From positions 1-54,300 of the forward strand of contig NZ_FNEA01000028.1 in the NCBI RefSeq assembly GCF_900100045.1: 54,300 nucleotides of DNA, read 5' to 3'. The notes beneath the pieces are model-generated. The model was not told the origin of the DNA. It did no database searches and saw only the letters and a list, made by a program, of their open reading frames with translations. This DNA is from Paracoccus denitrificans (lineage in GTDB: Bacteria > Pseudomonadota > Alphaproteobacteria > Rhodobacterales > Rhodobacteraceae). Each line of letters starts with the position of its first letter. Within the stretch, counting starts at the first letter, position 1. Positions 32,580 through 39,404 of the stretch are shown in pieces. The translations under genes were made by a program, and so were the position numbers.

Positions 32580-34081
32580 GACGCGCCTCCGTGGTCCGCA
32601 GGATTGTCGGTGGGCGCGTTGCCGACTGCATCGCCGTCGGTCGCGGCATCACCTGCGACTGTGCTCATGGTCGGACTGTCGTCGGCGGCAGCATCGCTCG
32701 CCGGCGCGCCACCCAGCACCGCGTTCAGCGCGGCCTCGCTGCGCAGGATGGCGCGGCCGATGGCCTCGGGGATCTGCGGCACCACCGCATCGCCGAAGGC
32801 CTCGACGATCAGGCTGGCTGCAGATGTCCCCTTGCGATTGCCGAGCGCAATGCGCGTGCGAGCCAGCCAGGCGGAAACCCCATCATCCACCCGTATGTGA
32901 TGGGCAAGGCCGCCGTTCCAGTGAGGCCATGGCTCCGCAAGATCGCCGCCAAAGCCCGCGCGCCCGCCCATTTGTCCGGCGCCCGGTCGGTCATCGCACC
33001 ATCCATCGCTCTGGCCATCACCGCGTCCATGGTCGGCGATTTGCGCCGGTCGTAGGCCGGACTCCAGCCGTCCATGCGGCTGTCGCGCTTGGTCGGCGTC
33101 GGTAAGGTTTCGGGTTCCCGGTGCAGCGGTCTGTCGAAATGCAGCGCCTCGCCGATCGTCGGGCTGCGGTCGAAACGGTCCTGATCCGAGGTCATCCTGC
33201 CCTTGTGCTTCCGCAGCACGCTCCCCCGTGGCGCCGCATTCGCCGTCGGCGTGCCCATCATCCCCGCATGGCGGCTGTTGTGGCGCTGAAGCTGGCTCAG
33301 CAGATCGCCCCGGCCGCCGCGATCCGCGTCCGTCTTCCGCGGCGTCGCCAGGATCATCCGCAGCGGATATGTCGAGCCCGCCCCGCCACCCGCCCCGTCC
33401 TTCATCCCGTCCGAGGCCATCGGCGTCGGCAGCGGGCGATTGCGGAACAGCTCGGAAAGCCCCGACTCCCTCATCGCCTTCCGCGCCCCCGATCCGCCCT
33501 CCAGCCGCATGCCGCCCTGCTGGGATTGCGACACGGGTGTCGGCAAGCTGCCGTGGGTCGCAGCCGATGAGCCAGGACCGCTTGCGGACATGGTTGGCGC
33601 CGATATCCGCAGCACCCACCACGCATGGCCAGCAGGCGTAGCCGAGCGCTTCCAGCGCATCGAGCAACCGGTCGGCGCCGCGAGTTCGCAAGTTAGAGCT
33701 ATTCTCAAAAGCGAACCAGCGAGGGCGGCACTCTCCGACCAGGCGCACGGCCTCGAGGTAGAGGCCCGAGCGTTCGCCCTCGATCCCCTTCCCCTTCGTG
33801 TTGGCGCTGCTGATGTCCTGGCAGGGCGGCGAGCCGACGACGATGTCGGGCAGGCAGCCGAGGTCGGAAACAAGTCGAGTTGCCGTGAGGTCGCGGATAT
33901 CGGCGTAGAGTCTGACATGCGGAAAATTCTCCGAATAGAGGATGCGGCGCCATTCCACGATCTCGCAGGCGGCGATGGTCATGAACCCCGCCCGGTGCAG
34001 GCCGAGAGACCAGCCGCCGGCGGCACCGCTGAACAGATCGAGCACATGCAGCGGCAGGGAAAGAGACGCACGCGGCATGGT
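32576..34081 (-). pseudogene. DNA (cytosine-5) methyltransferase, reading frame disturbed
   Basis: Methylates the C5 of cytosine using SAM. In one frame the N-terminal half has motif I DLFSGAAGGWSLGLHRAGF, motif IV GSPPCQDIS, motif VI FENSSN and motif VIII VRKRSWLIG; the C-terminus has motif X FGDAVVPQIPEAIGRA. Between about 33555 and 32860 the true coding frame seems to be another one: it gives family-typical blocks (LPTPMASDGMKDG, MGTPTANAAPRG, LPTPTKRDSRMDGW, WMMGFPPGWL), and its third codon positions are richer in G/C in the two stretches I counted. Two compensating frameshifts, an extra base near 33555 and a missing base near 32860, would explain this. The long single frame stays open, so a protein with a garbled middle can be made. 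ATG 34081 (MTMPRASLSL) is the likely start. Confidence 0.72.
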
Positions 34082-34581
34082 CATGCCCCTACCCTCCGGC
34101 GCTTCAGCCATGCGGCATGCTGGGCCTTGGCGTAGGTCCGGAACGGCTCGCCTGCCGCAATGCGGTTGTGGACGTGCCGCCAGTGCTCCAGCGAGACCAA
34201 GCAGGGATCGATGCCCAGCGCCTCGACGGCATCCACCGCCTGCAGCACCCGCTCGACCTTCGGCCAGCCGCTGACCCGCAGCAGGATCTCCGCGCCGGGT
34301 CGTATGAAGGGCAGCGTCTGGAACGGCTCGCCCGGCGCGACAGCCCGCAGGATGTCCAGACGCGAGACCACGGTGCCGTAATCGTTGCCCGCCCAGCGCA
34401 CGACGGCGAAGGTGCTGTCCGACGCAAAACCGACGGTCCGGCGCTGACGGTCGATCCGGTGCTCGTGGCAGAAGCGTCCGAAGCGCAGCCAGTGCTCGAC
34501 CCGCTTCTCCTGCCAGATCAGGTCGACAAAGGTGGTCGAGCCAGGATCTGGCCTCGGCTGCTCAGGGTGACGAGCACTCAT
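34081..34581 (-). CDS. DUF2840 family protein
   Basis: Protein of 166 residues with the DUF2840 pattern: TTFVDLIWQEKRVEHWLRFG, RRTVGFASDSTFAVVRWAGNDYGT and QTLPFIRPGAEILLRVSGWPKVERVLQAVD. This family occurs in the traF-repA region of alphaproteobacterial integrative elements; its function is unknown. The stop region touches the methylase start at 34081. The usual parA neighbour between DUF2840 and repA is absent. Confidence 0.85.
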   Translation of the reverse strand: MSARHPEQPRPDPGSTTFVDLIWQEKRVEHWLRFGRFCHEHRIDRQRRTVGFASDSTFAVVRWAGNDYGTVVSRLDILRAVAPGEPFQTLPFIRPGAEILLRVSGWPKVERVLQAVDAVEALGIDPCLVSLEHWRHVHNRIAAGEPFRTYAKAQHAAWLKRRRVGA

Positions 34582-34654
34582 TCGTCACCCCCATTCATGG
34601 CACTGCCAGTCCACGAATTAAGGGACAAATCGGTGTTCTCCACCGACCGACGCG

Positions 34655-34735
34655 CGCCTACAAGGTTAGGATTCCTTAAGTTAGGTAAGTTAGGAGAGGC
34701 CGAATCCTTGTTCGGATTCAATATGGTTACATGGC
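34655..34735. promoter_or_regulatory. A/T-rich stretch of putative replication origin
   Basis: A/T-rich run in otherwise G/C-rich DNA with a tandem repeat (TAAGTTAGG twice) and a small hairpin (GAATCC-TTGTTC-GGATTC). Next to iterons and DnaA-box-like sites it fits the unwinding region of an iteron origin. Confidence 0.5.
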
Positions 34736-34740
34736 GTTTC

Positions 34741-34804
34741 GGTTCCCGATAGCACGGGAGTCGGGTTCCGGATAGCACGGGTCGGTCGGTTCCTGATAGC
34801 ACGG
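34741..34804. repeat. three 17-bp iterons (GGTTCCNGATAGCACGG)
   Basis: GGTTCCCGATAGCACGG at 34741-34757, GGTTCCGGATAGCACGG at 34764-34780 and GGTTCCTGATAGCACGG at 34788-34804 differ only at the seventh base. They are spaced 23 and 24 bases start to start, so all face the same side of the helix. They lie 33 bases below the repA stop codon and are typical binding sites for a plasmid initiator. Confidence 0.8.
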
Positions 34805-34806
34805 CT

Positions 34807-34826
34807 CTGTCCACAGCTTGTTCACA
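34807..34826. promoter_or_regulatory. DnaA-box-like pair
   Basis: TTGTTCACA at 34818-34826 matches the DnaA box pattern TTNTNCACA exactly, and CTGTCCACA at 34807-34815 matches with one change. They sit between the iterons and the repA stop, completing an oriV-like layout. Confidence 0.6.
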
Positions 34827-34836
34827 GGTTGGCCGT

Positions 34837-35706
34837 TCACCGACGCGCGGCGCGAGGCGCGGCGGCGAAGGGATTGGCGGGGGCTGGTTGGAAACACAGC
34901 CGCGGCAGCCCGTCGGAACCGACGGCCAGCGACAGGCGATAGCCGGGCAGCGGCTGTCTTTGGACGATGGCCCGGACTTCGAAGGCGAAGCGCTTAAAGG
35001 GCGACAGGCTGCCGGATTTCAGGTGCAGGTGCCGGAGATCGAAACTCCAGCCACCGGGCTGGCGGCCGCCGTGGCGGCGCACCAGACGGTAGAGCCAGCG
35101 CTCCAGCCCGCCCTTGAGGTCGAAATAAGCGCGGTCGATGGTCAGGACCAGCGCATCGTCCATCACCCCGGCATAGAACCAGTCGGGCAGGATCAGTTCG
35201 ATCCCGAGCGGCCTGCGTTGATCGTCGAGCAGTTCCTTCCATTCGTTGATCCAGGAAAACCGGTGCCGCCGCCGTTCCGCCGGCTGGCGGATCGAGGTGG
35301 CGACCGTCGTCGATTGCAAGCGGTCGAGGGCGGCCTTGAGCCGCAGGTAGCTGCGGGCGGAATCGCCGCGCCGGATGAAGGTGAGGATCTCGTAGGGCGT
35401 CGCGGCCATCAGACGCGAGGTCCGCAAGCCCTGGTTGCGGGCCTCGACGATCTGGCTGGCCGCCCAGATCAGGATGTCGGCATCCCAGATCGTGGCCATG
35501 CCATGTTCCGGCGTCGCCTCCACGCGGATCGACACCGGCCCCATGTGGAAATCGATCGGCACAACGCGGCGGGACTTGGCCAACGAAAAGAACGGCCAGG
35601 ACATCAGATCGCGGGAATCGCGGGCGGCAATGTCGCTGGCGACCGGCCGGAACAGTTCCATCTGCCGGCCGCCGCAGATGCGGCGCGCGGAAATGGGGGA
35701 ACTCAC
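34837..35706 (-). CDS. repA: replication initiator protein A (RepA)
   Basis: Initiator of the RepA/pfam10134 type, 289 residues. Family blocks are DLMSWPFFSLAKSRRVVPIDF, ATPEHGMATIWDADILIWAASQIVEA, RLMAATPYEILTFIRRG, LKAALDRLQSTTVATSIR, RFSWINEWKELLDD, LPDWFYAGVMDDALVLTIDRAYFDL and SLSPFKRFAFEVRAIV. I chose GTG 35706 because it overlaps the stop of the preceding alpA-type gene (GTGA); an internal ATG at 35661 is an alternative. Iterons and DnaA-box-like sites follow directly after its stop. Integrative elements of this group carry such a gene, so the excised circle may replicate. Confidence 0.9.
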   Translation of the reverse strand: MSSPISARRICGGRQMELFRPVASDIAARDSRDLMSWPFFSLAKSRRVVPIDFHMGPVSIRVEATPEHGMATIWDADILIWAASQIVEARNQGLRTSRLMAATPYEILTFIRRGDSARSYLRLKAALDRLQSTTVATSIRQPAERRRHRFSWINEWKELLDDQRRPLGIELILPDWFYAGVMDDALVLTIDRAYFDLKGGLERWLYRLVRRHGGRQPGGWSFDLRHLHLKSGSLSPFKRFAFEVRAIVQRQPLPGYRLSLAVGSDGLPRLCFQPAPANPFAAAPRAARR

Positions 35707-35975
35707 CGCCCTGCCCTCCTCGCTTCGGCCAGCGTCCGGTCGGGCTTGCGGGCGATCTTTGCCATTTCCGAAGTAGATTGCCGCGCCGAGCCTTCGATCC
35801 AGGCGCGCAGGTCGGCAATCGTGTAGACGACACGACCGCCGAGCTTGCGGTAAACCGGACCGGTGCCGCCGCAGCGGTGCTTTTCCAGCGTGCGAGGCGA
35901 GAGGTCCAGAAGCCGGGCGGCTTCCTCGGTGCGCACGAAGCGCGGCCAGTCGGGATCGGGTTCGTTCTGCATCAT
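35703..35975 (-). CDS. AlpA/MerR-type excisionase (RdfS-like)
   Basis: Protein of 90 residues with a winged helix-turn-helix: FVRTEEAARLLDLSPRTLEKHRCGGTGPVYRKLGGRVVYTIADLRAWIEG, followed by a basic tail. Proteins of this type act as recombination directionality factors (RdfS in ICEMlSymR7A), promoting excision and sometimes activating transfer genes. Two ATGs in a row follow GGAGG; the second (35972) has better spacing. It heads the minus-strand operon alpA-repA and is divergent from the XRE gene, so it is probably the target of the regulators encoded on the other strand. Confidence 0.82.
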   Translation of the reverse strand: MMQNEPDPDWPRFVRTEEAARLLDLSPRTLEKHRCGGTGPVYRKLGGRVVYTIADLRAWIEGSARQSTSEMAKIARKPDRTLAEARRAGR

Positions 35976-36117
35976 CGGCCTCCGTCGCAGGATCCGCCGG
36001 AGAGGCGGGATTGCGGCGACGATGGCGCAAAAGCAGCATCAGGCCGGAGTGACAGAATGACGGCCCAATTTTTGTCACCCCCTCTCGTTGGGGGCCGGAG
36101 CCGGGTCGACGAAAAGC

Positions 36118-36154
36118 TTGGCCGTCTCACGAATCACCATTATACTGGGTGGTG
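36118..36154 (+). promoter_or_regulatory. promoter and operator of the xre gene
   Basis: TTGGCC (36118-36123) and TATACT (36141-36146), 17 bases apart, form a plausible promoter toward the XRE gene. The -10 box lies in the spacer of an inverted repeat CACCA (36135-36139) and TGGTG (36150-36154), so a repressor bound there would block it. Autoregulation by the XRE protein is the simplest reading. Confidence 0.55.
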
Positions 36155-36184
36155 CCGGATCGGGTGCCCGGCGACTCCTCCGGC

Positions 36185-36400
36185 ATGAGACTGCGGGAGC
36201 GAGTTGCCAGGAATCTGCGCCGGCTGAGACAGGAGAAATCCCTGTCGCAGGAGGAGCTTGCCGACCGTGCGGACATCAACCGGAACTATGTCGGCATGCT
36301 GGAGCGCGAGGAGAACGCCGCGACCGTCGACATGCTGGAAAAGCTTGCCGCGGTGCTGGAGGTCGATCCGGTGGAACTACTCCGCCGCGACAAGGATTAG
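36185..36400 (+). CDS. XRE-family repressor (QseC-position)
   Basis: Small helix-turn-helix protein of 71 residues: RVARNLRRLRQEKSLSQEELADRADINRNYVGMLEREENAATVDMLEKLAAVLEVDPVELL. This is the whole XRE domain with nothing added. It lies upstream of a QseM-like gene in the same direction, the place of the QseC regulator in quorum-controlled ICEs. I chose ATG 36185 at the beginning of the domain; no strong ribosome site is seen, so an upstream GTG in the same frame is possible. Confidence 0.8.
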   Translation: MRLRERVARNLRRLRQEKSLSQEELADRADINRNYVGMLEREENAATVDMLEKLAAVLEVDPVELLRRDKD

Positions 36401-36585
36401 GCTGTCAGCGGCGACCCGCCCGTTTACGCGAGGATTCGCGGGTTTGCGCCGATTGCCGAAACGCGCTCAGGTCCATTCCGGAATGTGCGTATTCGAAAAA
36501 TCCCGATACGCGGCGCGGATCGTTCCCCTAGAAAGGGATCGCCGGGTTCTTCATTCTGGGCACGGATCGGATAGAGGAGAGCCCA

Positions 36586-36849
36586 ATGGCTGCTGACGCC
36601 TTCGAGGAAACCCCGCCGCAGTCCGAGCGGCTGACTGGCTACGACGAGGCCCATCTGACTACCTATCTGCGGCTTCTTGACGCAGAGGAGGAGGGGGCCG
36701 ACTGGCGCGAGGTGGCCCGAATCGTCTTCGGCCTCGACGTCGCTGCCGATCCCGACCGGGCGAAGCGCATCCATGACAGCCATCTCGCCCGGGCGCGCTG
36801 GATGACCGAGGCCGGCTACCGCCAGATCCTGAAACCGCGCATGCGGTAA
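36586..36849 (+). CDS. DUF2285-type small protein (QseM-like antiactivator)
   Basis: Protein of 87 residues reading ERLTGYDEAHLTTYLRLLDAEEEGADWREVARIVFGL, then RAKRIHDSHLARARWMTEAGYR. This is the pattern of the short DUF2285 proteins of which QseM of ICEMlSymR7A is the studied case; QseM blocks both TraR and FseA and so keeps the element in the chromosome. GAGGAGAG lies about 8 bases above ATG 36586. It is placed between the XRE gene and the DUF6499/DUF2285 pair, supporting a QseM-like role; no LuxR-type partner is in the window. Confidence 0.78.
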   Translation: MAADAFEETPPQSERLTGYDEAHLTTYLRLLDAEEEGADWREVARIVFGLDVAADPDRAKRIHDSHLARARWMTEAGYRQILKPRMR

Positions 36850-36995
36850 CGCACCGAACGGCAGCCGTATTTGTCTGCGCTTTTGGGTCGGTTGCGACCT
36901 GCTTCGTATTCCCCGGCGCGATCTTCGCGCAATTGCCGGTTGTCCGCATACTCCCGGCATCCGACCCGCCTTTCCTTCCGATGGAGAACAGAGCC

Positions 36996-37262
36996 ATGCC
37001 GTCTTCCACCGATTGGAGGTCTCCGGGCTATGACGACCGGTTCCGGGCGCTCGACCGTGCCCGGATGACCTTCCAGTTCCTGCGCCGCAACCGCCGCTAT
37101 CGCGCGGAATATTCCCGGATCCGCAAACATATCGGGCGCGGAGTACCCCCCGCTGACAGCGTAAGAGAGGAGATCGCCCGGATGGCCCGCCGCTGGGGGC
37201 TGATGTTTCCCGGTCGATCCTGCCCTTCCGGCATCGGACGCCCAGCCGCTCTGGCGTCCTGA
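36996..37262 (+). CDS. fseA: DUF6499 protein, first half of FseA-like activator
   Basis: Zero-frame part of 88 residues: SSTDWRSPGYDDRFRALD, then TFQFLRRNRRYRAEYSRI and IARMARRWGLMFPG, ending at TGA 37260-37262. DUF6499 is the domain of msi172 of ICEMlSymR7A. There, msi172 and the DUF2285 gene msi171 are joined by programmed +1 ribosomal frameshifting into FseA, which activates the excisionase gene. Here the DUF2285 part continues in the +1 frame, overlapping this end. GGAG lies 10 bases above ATG 36996. Confidence 0.82.
   Translation: MPSSTDWRSPGYDDRFRALDRARMTFQFLRRNRRYRAEYSRIRKHIGRGVPPADSVREEIARMARRWGLMFPGRSCPSGIGRPAALAS
37206..37214 (+). promoter_or_regulatory. candidate +1 programmed frameshift site TTT-CCC-GGT
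   Basis: In the zero frame the codons are TTT CCC GGT after RRWGLM. Slipping one base forward at CCC-G gives GTC GAT CCT, opening the +1 frame (VDPALPASDAQPLW) that runs without a stop to 37806. CCC followed by G is a usual kind of +1 slippery codon, as the Pro tRNA can re-pair with CCG. The conserved boundary of the two domains falls exactly here. Confidence 0.6.
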
Positions 37263-37806
37263 TGCGTTCCCCGCCGCCCTGATCCTTACTGCGGCACCCG
37301 AAGGCTATGATCGGCCAGTGCTGCTCGGCCCGGACGATCTGCCGCTGGCGACGATCCTGCACGCCCGTGATGGACTGCACGGCATTATCGCTGACGACAG
37401 CGGTGATCACCGGATCTGGTTTCCTCACGGCATGGCCCGGATCCGGCTGGCCATCATCGTCCCGCTCGACGAGGATCTGATGCTTCGGCTGAACAGCATC
37501 CGGCGGTTTCATCGCCTGCTGACCGGCAAGCCGATCCGGCCGATCCCCTCCCTGCAGGCGCTGTCGGCATCCGAGCGGTACCGCGCCACCCTGATGCTGC
37601 GCGCCTGGGATGGAGCCGATTCCGGCGCCTCCCGCCGCGACATCGCCGGCGTGCTGTTCCGGTCGGATTTCAGCGGACTCAGCGCCGCCGAGTGGAAATC
37701 GGCCTCCGAACGCCGGCAACTGGCCCGCATCCTCGCCGAGGCACGGGCCATGATCGGCGGCGAATATCTTACGTTGCTGCGCGGCGATGTGCGACGACGA
37801 CGCTGA
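37213..37806 (+). CDS. fseA: DUF2285 protein, second half of FseA-like activator
   Basis: Continuous +1-frame coding of 197 codons from the slip site: PLWRPDAFPAALILTAAPEGYD, LPLATILHARDGLHGIIADDSGDHRIWF, RFHRLLTGKPIRPIP and ASERYRATLMLRAWDGADSGASRRDIAGVLF. This is DUF2285, a DNA-binding-like domain. It has no proper start of its own; the first possible start is a GTG at 37318 without a ribosome site, well inside the domain. It therefore needs the frameshift from the DUF6499 part to be made whole. The joined protein would be about 270 residues. Confidence 0.8.
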   Translation, partial: VDPALPASDAQPLWRPDAFPAALILTAAPEGYDRPVLLGPDDLPLATILHARDGLHGIIADDSGDHRIWFPHGMARIRLAIIVPLDEDLMLRLNSIRRFHRLLTGKPIRPIPSLQALSASERYRATLMLRAWDGADSGASRRDIAGVLFRSDFSGLSAAEWKSASERRQLARILAEARAMIGGEYLTLLRGDVRRRR

Positions 37807-37826
37807 ACCGGCTTCCGCTGGCGGCG

Positions 37827-38039
37827 TCAGGCGCTCTCGATCTCGCTCGGGGTATCGAGGAGGAGATCGGCGGCTTCGGTCATCGCCTGCAGAAGGATGA
37901 TCTGTGCCAGTTCCTCGTCGTGGGTCTGCATCCATCCTCTGGAGATCCGCTCCAGTTCCTCAAGCCGGTGCGGGTCGCGGCGGATCAGGGCGTTGGCCGC
38001 TTCGGCCATCAGTTCGGTCACGGTGGTCGGGCGGTTCAT
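37827..38039 (-). CDS. small hypothetical protein
   Basis: Acidic helical protein of 70 residues (NRPTTVTELMAEAANALIRR, then LEELERISRGWMQTHDEELA, ending in a Leu-rich helix). I do not recognise the family. GGAG lies 9 bases above ATG 38039. It is the last of four short minus-strand genes (38847 to 37827) within the mobile element, each with its own ribosome site. Convergent with the FseA-like gene. Confidence 0.7.
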   Translation of the reverse strand: MNRPTTVTELMAEAANALIRRDPHRLEELERISRGWMQTHDEELAQIILLQAMTEAADLLLDTPSEIESA

Positions 38040-38075
38040 GGTTGTTCTCCGGTCCGGTTGCAGGGCTGAACCATT

Positions 38076-38125
38076 CGGCCCCTTCCACTGGCGCAGCCCC
38101 GCCAGGCGTATGCCTTGGCGGGGCT
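38076..38125 (-). promoter_or_regulatory. leader element: 13-base motif plus strong hairpin
   Basis: CGGCCCCTTCCAC (38076-38088) is followed by a hairpin with perfect 10-bp arms AGCCCCGCCA / TGGCGGGGCT (38095-38125) whose loop can pair further. On the minus strand this lies just above the start of the 70-residue gene. The same 13 bases followed by a G/C hairpin lie above the gene starting at 38847. Confidence 0.55.
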
Positions 38126-38144
38126 TCCGATCTCGCTGGCGCAT

Positions 38145-38345
38145 TCAGGTGCCGTAGAGGTCGGTCTCGTATTGCGCTCGGCGCAGGCGGAGGAATGCTT
38201 CGATCTCTTCCGCAGTGGTCGCGCCGTATTCGACCATCTGGCCGAGCAATTCGAGGGCTTCATGGATATCGTTTCGGTCGAAGCCGAATTCGCATTCGGC
38301 GTGGATCTTCGCCGCGAGGGCGGTGGTTTCGGTTTCGCAGGGCAT
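38145..38345 (-). CDS. small hypothetical protein
   Basis: Protein of 66 residues (MPCETETTALAAKIHAECEF, then DIHEALELLGQMVEYGATTA and EAFLRLRRAQYETDLYG). Family not recognised. AGGAG lies 8 bases above ATG 38345, which decides the start. Predicted mostly helical and acidic, like its neighbours; small acidic proteins on mobile elements are often anti-defence factors, but nothing here proves that. Confidence 0.7.
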   Translation of the reverse strand: MPCETETTALAAKIHAECEFGFDRNDIHEALELLGQMVEYGATTAEEIEAFLRLRRAQYETDLYGT

Positions 38346-38379
38346 GGTCGGTCTCCTGTCGGGGCGCTGGTGGTGGCGG

Positions 38380-38589
38380 TCAGGCGATGACATCGTGGAC
38401 CAGTTGGGCCATGGTCGGCAGGTGCTCGATCTCGACCTCGACCTTGATGTCGCCGTTCCTTCTGCGCGAAAAAACGGCCTCGATCCTGCTTTCCAGCCAT
38501 GCGGTCGCGCATGCGTCGACCGGCCAGCCCGCCTTCGTTGCGGCAGCGCGGGCGGCGGCGAAGGGGATGACGATCTTGGCGGTGGTCAT
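38380..38589 (-). CDS. small hypothetical protein
   Basis: Protein of 69 residues (MTTAKIVIPFAAARAAATKAG, then CATAWLESRIEAVFSRRRNG and DIKVEVEIEHLPTMAQLVHD). Family not recognised. AAGGAG lies 8 bases above ATG 38589, giving firm support that it is translated. It looks like a mixed alpha/beta domain. Confidence 0.7.
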   Translation of the reverse strand: MTTAKIVIPFAAARAAATKAGWPVDACATAWLESRIEAVFSRRRNGDIKVEVEIEHLPTMAQLVHDVIA

Positions 38590-38643
38590 GGCGGTTCTCC
38601 TTGGCGTATTCGTGGGCCGTTTCCGGCGCTTCCGCCAGTGAGG

Positions 38644-38847
38644 TCAGATCAGGCCCGCCTTCTGAAGCCAGTTCGCTGCATCGCCGGCATCGGTTGCGTG
38701 GACAATGACCATCAGGGTCATGCTGTCGCGGCTGGTGCGGGCCTTGACCCCGGTATCGGCGTCCATGCCCATCTCGATGTCCTCGAGGTTGATGTGGCCT
38801 GCCAGCGGGTTGGCGGGGACGTTGATCTCGAATGTCGCGTTATGCAT
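38644..38847 (-). CDS. small hypothetical protein
   Basis: Protein of 67 residues (MHNATFEINVPANPLAGHIN, then EDIEMGMDADTGVKARTSRD and MTLMVIVHATDAGDAANWLQ). Family not recognised. GGAG lies 10 bases above ATG 38847. It heads the run of four short genes and its leader carries the 13-base motif and hairpin also found above the last gene of the run. Confidence 0.7.
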   Translation of the reverse strand: MHNATFEINVPANPLAGHINLEDIEMGMDADTGVKARTSRDSMTLMVIVHATDAGDAANWLQKAGLI

Positions 38848-38880
38848 GGGCCTGTCTCCGGGTTCGGGGGCCGATCCGTC

Positions 38881-38916
38881 CGGCCCCTTCCACCACCCCG
38901 ACCCCGCATTGCGGGG
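38881..38916 (-). promoter_or_regulatory. leader element: second copy of 13-base motif plus hairpin
   Basis: CGGCCCCTTCCAC (38881-38893), identical to 38076-38088, is followed by the hairpin CCCCGCA-T-TGCGGGG (38902-38916). It sits about 35 bases above the start at 38847, the same distance as the first copy from 38039. Confidence 0.55.
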
Positions 38917-39355
38917 GAGCACGGCGCCGGCGGGTGTCGACCACCTGCGCGCCTTAAGAATAGTCTAGCAAAAACAAGGCCTTGATGCAAGTGGATTGTG
39001 GCGTTTTATCAATTATTTTCAGTCTCTTAGACGGCTTCCAAGCCCCTTGGCGCAGCGTCCGAAACACGCGGGTGGCTGCCCCCGTGCGCCGGCGGCATCC
39101 GTTTCCTTCTGCTCTGAAGCAAAATGCGCCGTGCCCGCCCACGCGCCGACGGTCATGCGAAGCCCATCGGTGGCGCCGTGGCGCTGCCTCGCTTTCCAGC
39201 CCCTTTTCCCAAGCCCCTGTTTCTTCTTCTCCGGTGAAAGCTGGGGGATCTGGGGAAGGAAGGTCTGCGGGGGTGGCCCCGCCCGAGGATCTCCGGCCGG
39301 TCAATCCGGTCGGGAAGCCTTCTCTTGCCGGCGCGGCCTCGGGGCGAACCGCCTT

Positions 39356-39381
39356 GCCCATGGAAAACCCGGCGGCTGGAA
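39356..39381. repeat. 26-bp inverted repeat, left copy
   Basis: Bases 39356-39381 are the exact reverse complement of 40489-40514 (core GGAAAACCCGGCGGCTGG). The two copies flank ssb and its decayed inverted copy. Confidence 0.8.
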
Positions 39382-39404
39382 CCGCCGGGCCTCTGGCCTC
39401 CCGC

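Larger units (their letters stand above)
38848..39404. other. intergenic region, no gene seen
   Basis: Apart from the leader element at 38881-38916 this stretch of about 550 bases shows no gene. Around 38955-39030 the sequence is distinctly A/T-rich and likely holds the promoter for the four short minus-strand genes. A minus-strand frame of about 135 codons crosses it but has no ribosome site or family features. Confidence 0.5.

Noticed and set aside
34578..34814. Minus-strand open frame through the iterons (VLSGT and CYREP repeats)
   Set aside because: The repeating peptide is only the translation of the 17-bp iterons and has no ribosome site.
38954..39361. Minus-strand frame of 135 codons above ssb
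   Set aside because: No ribosome site, low-complexity composition and it covers the likely promoter region.
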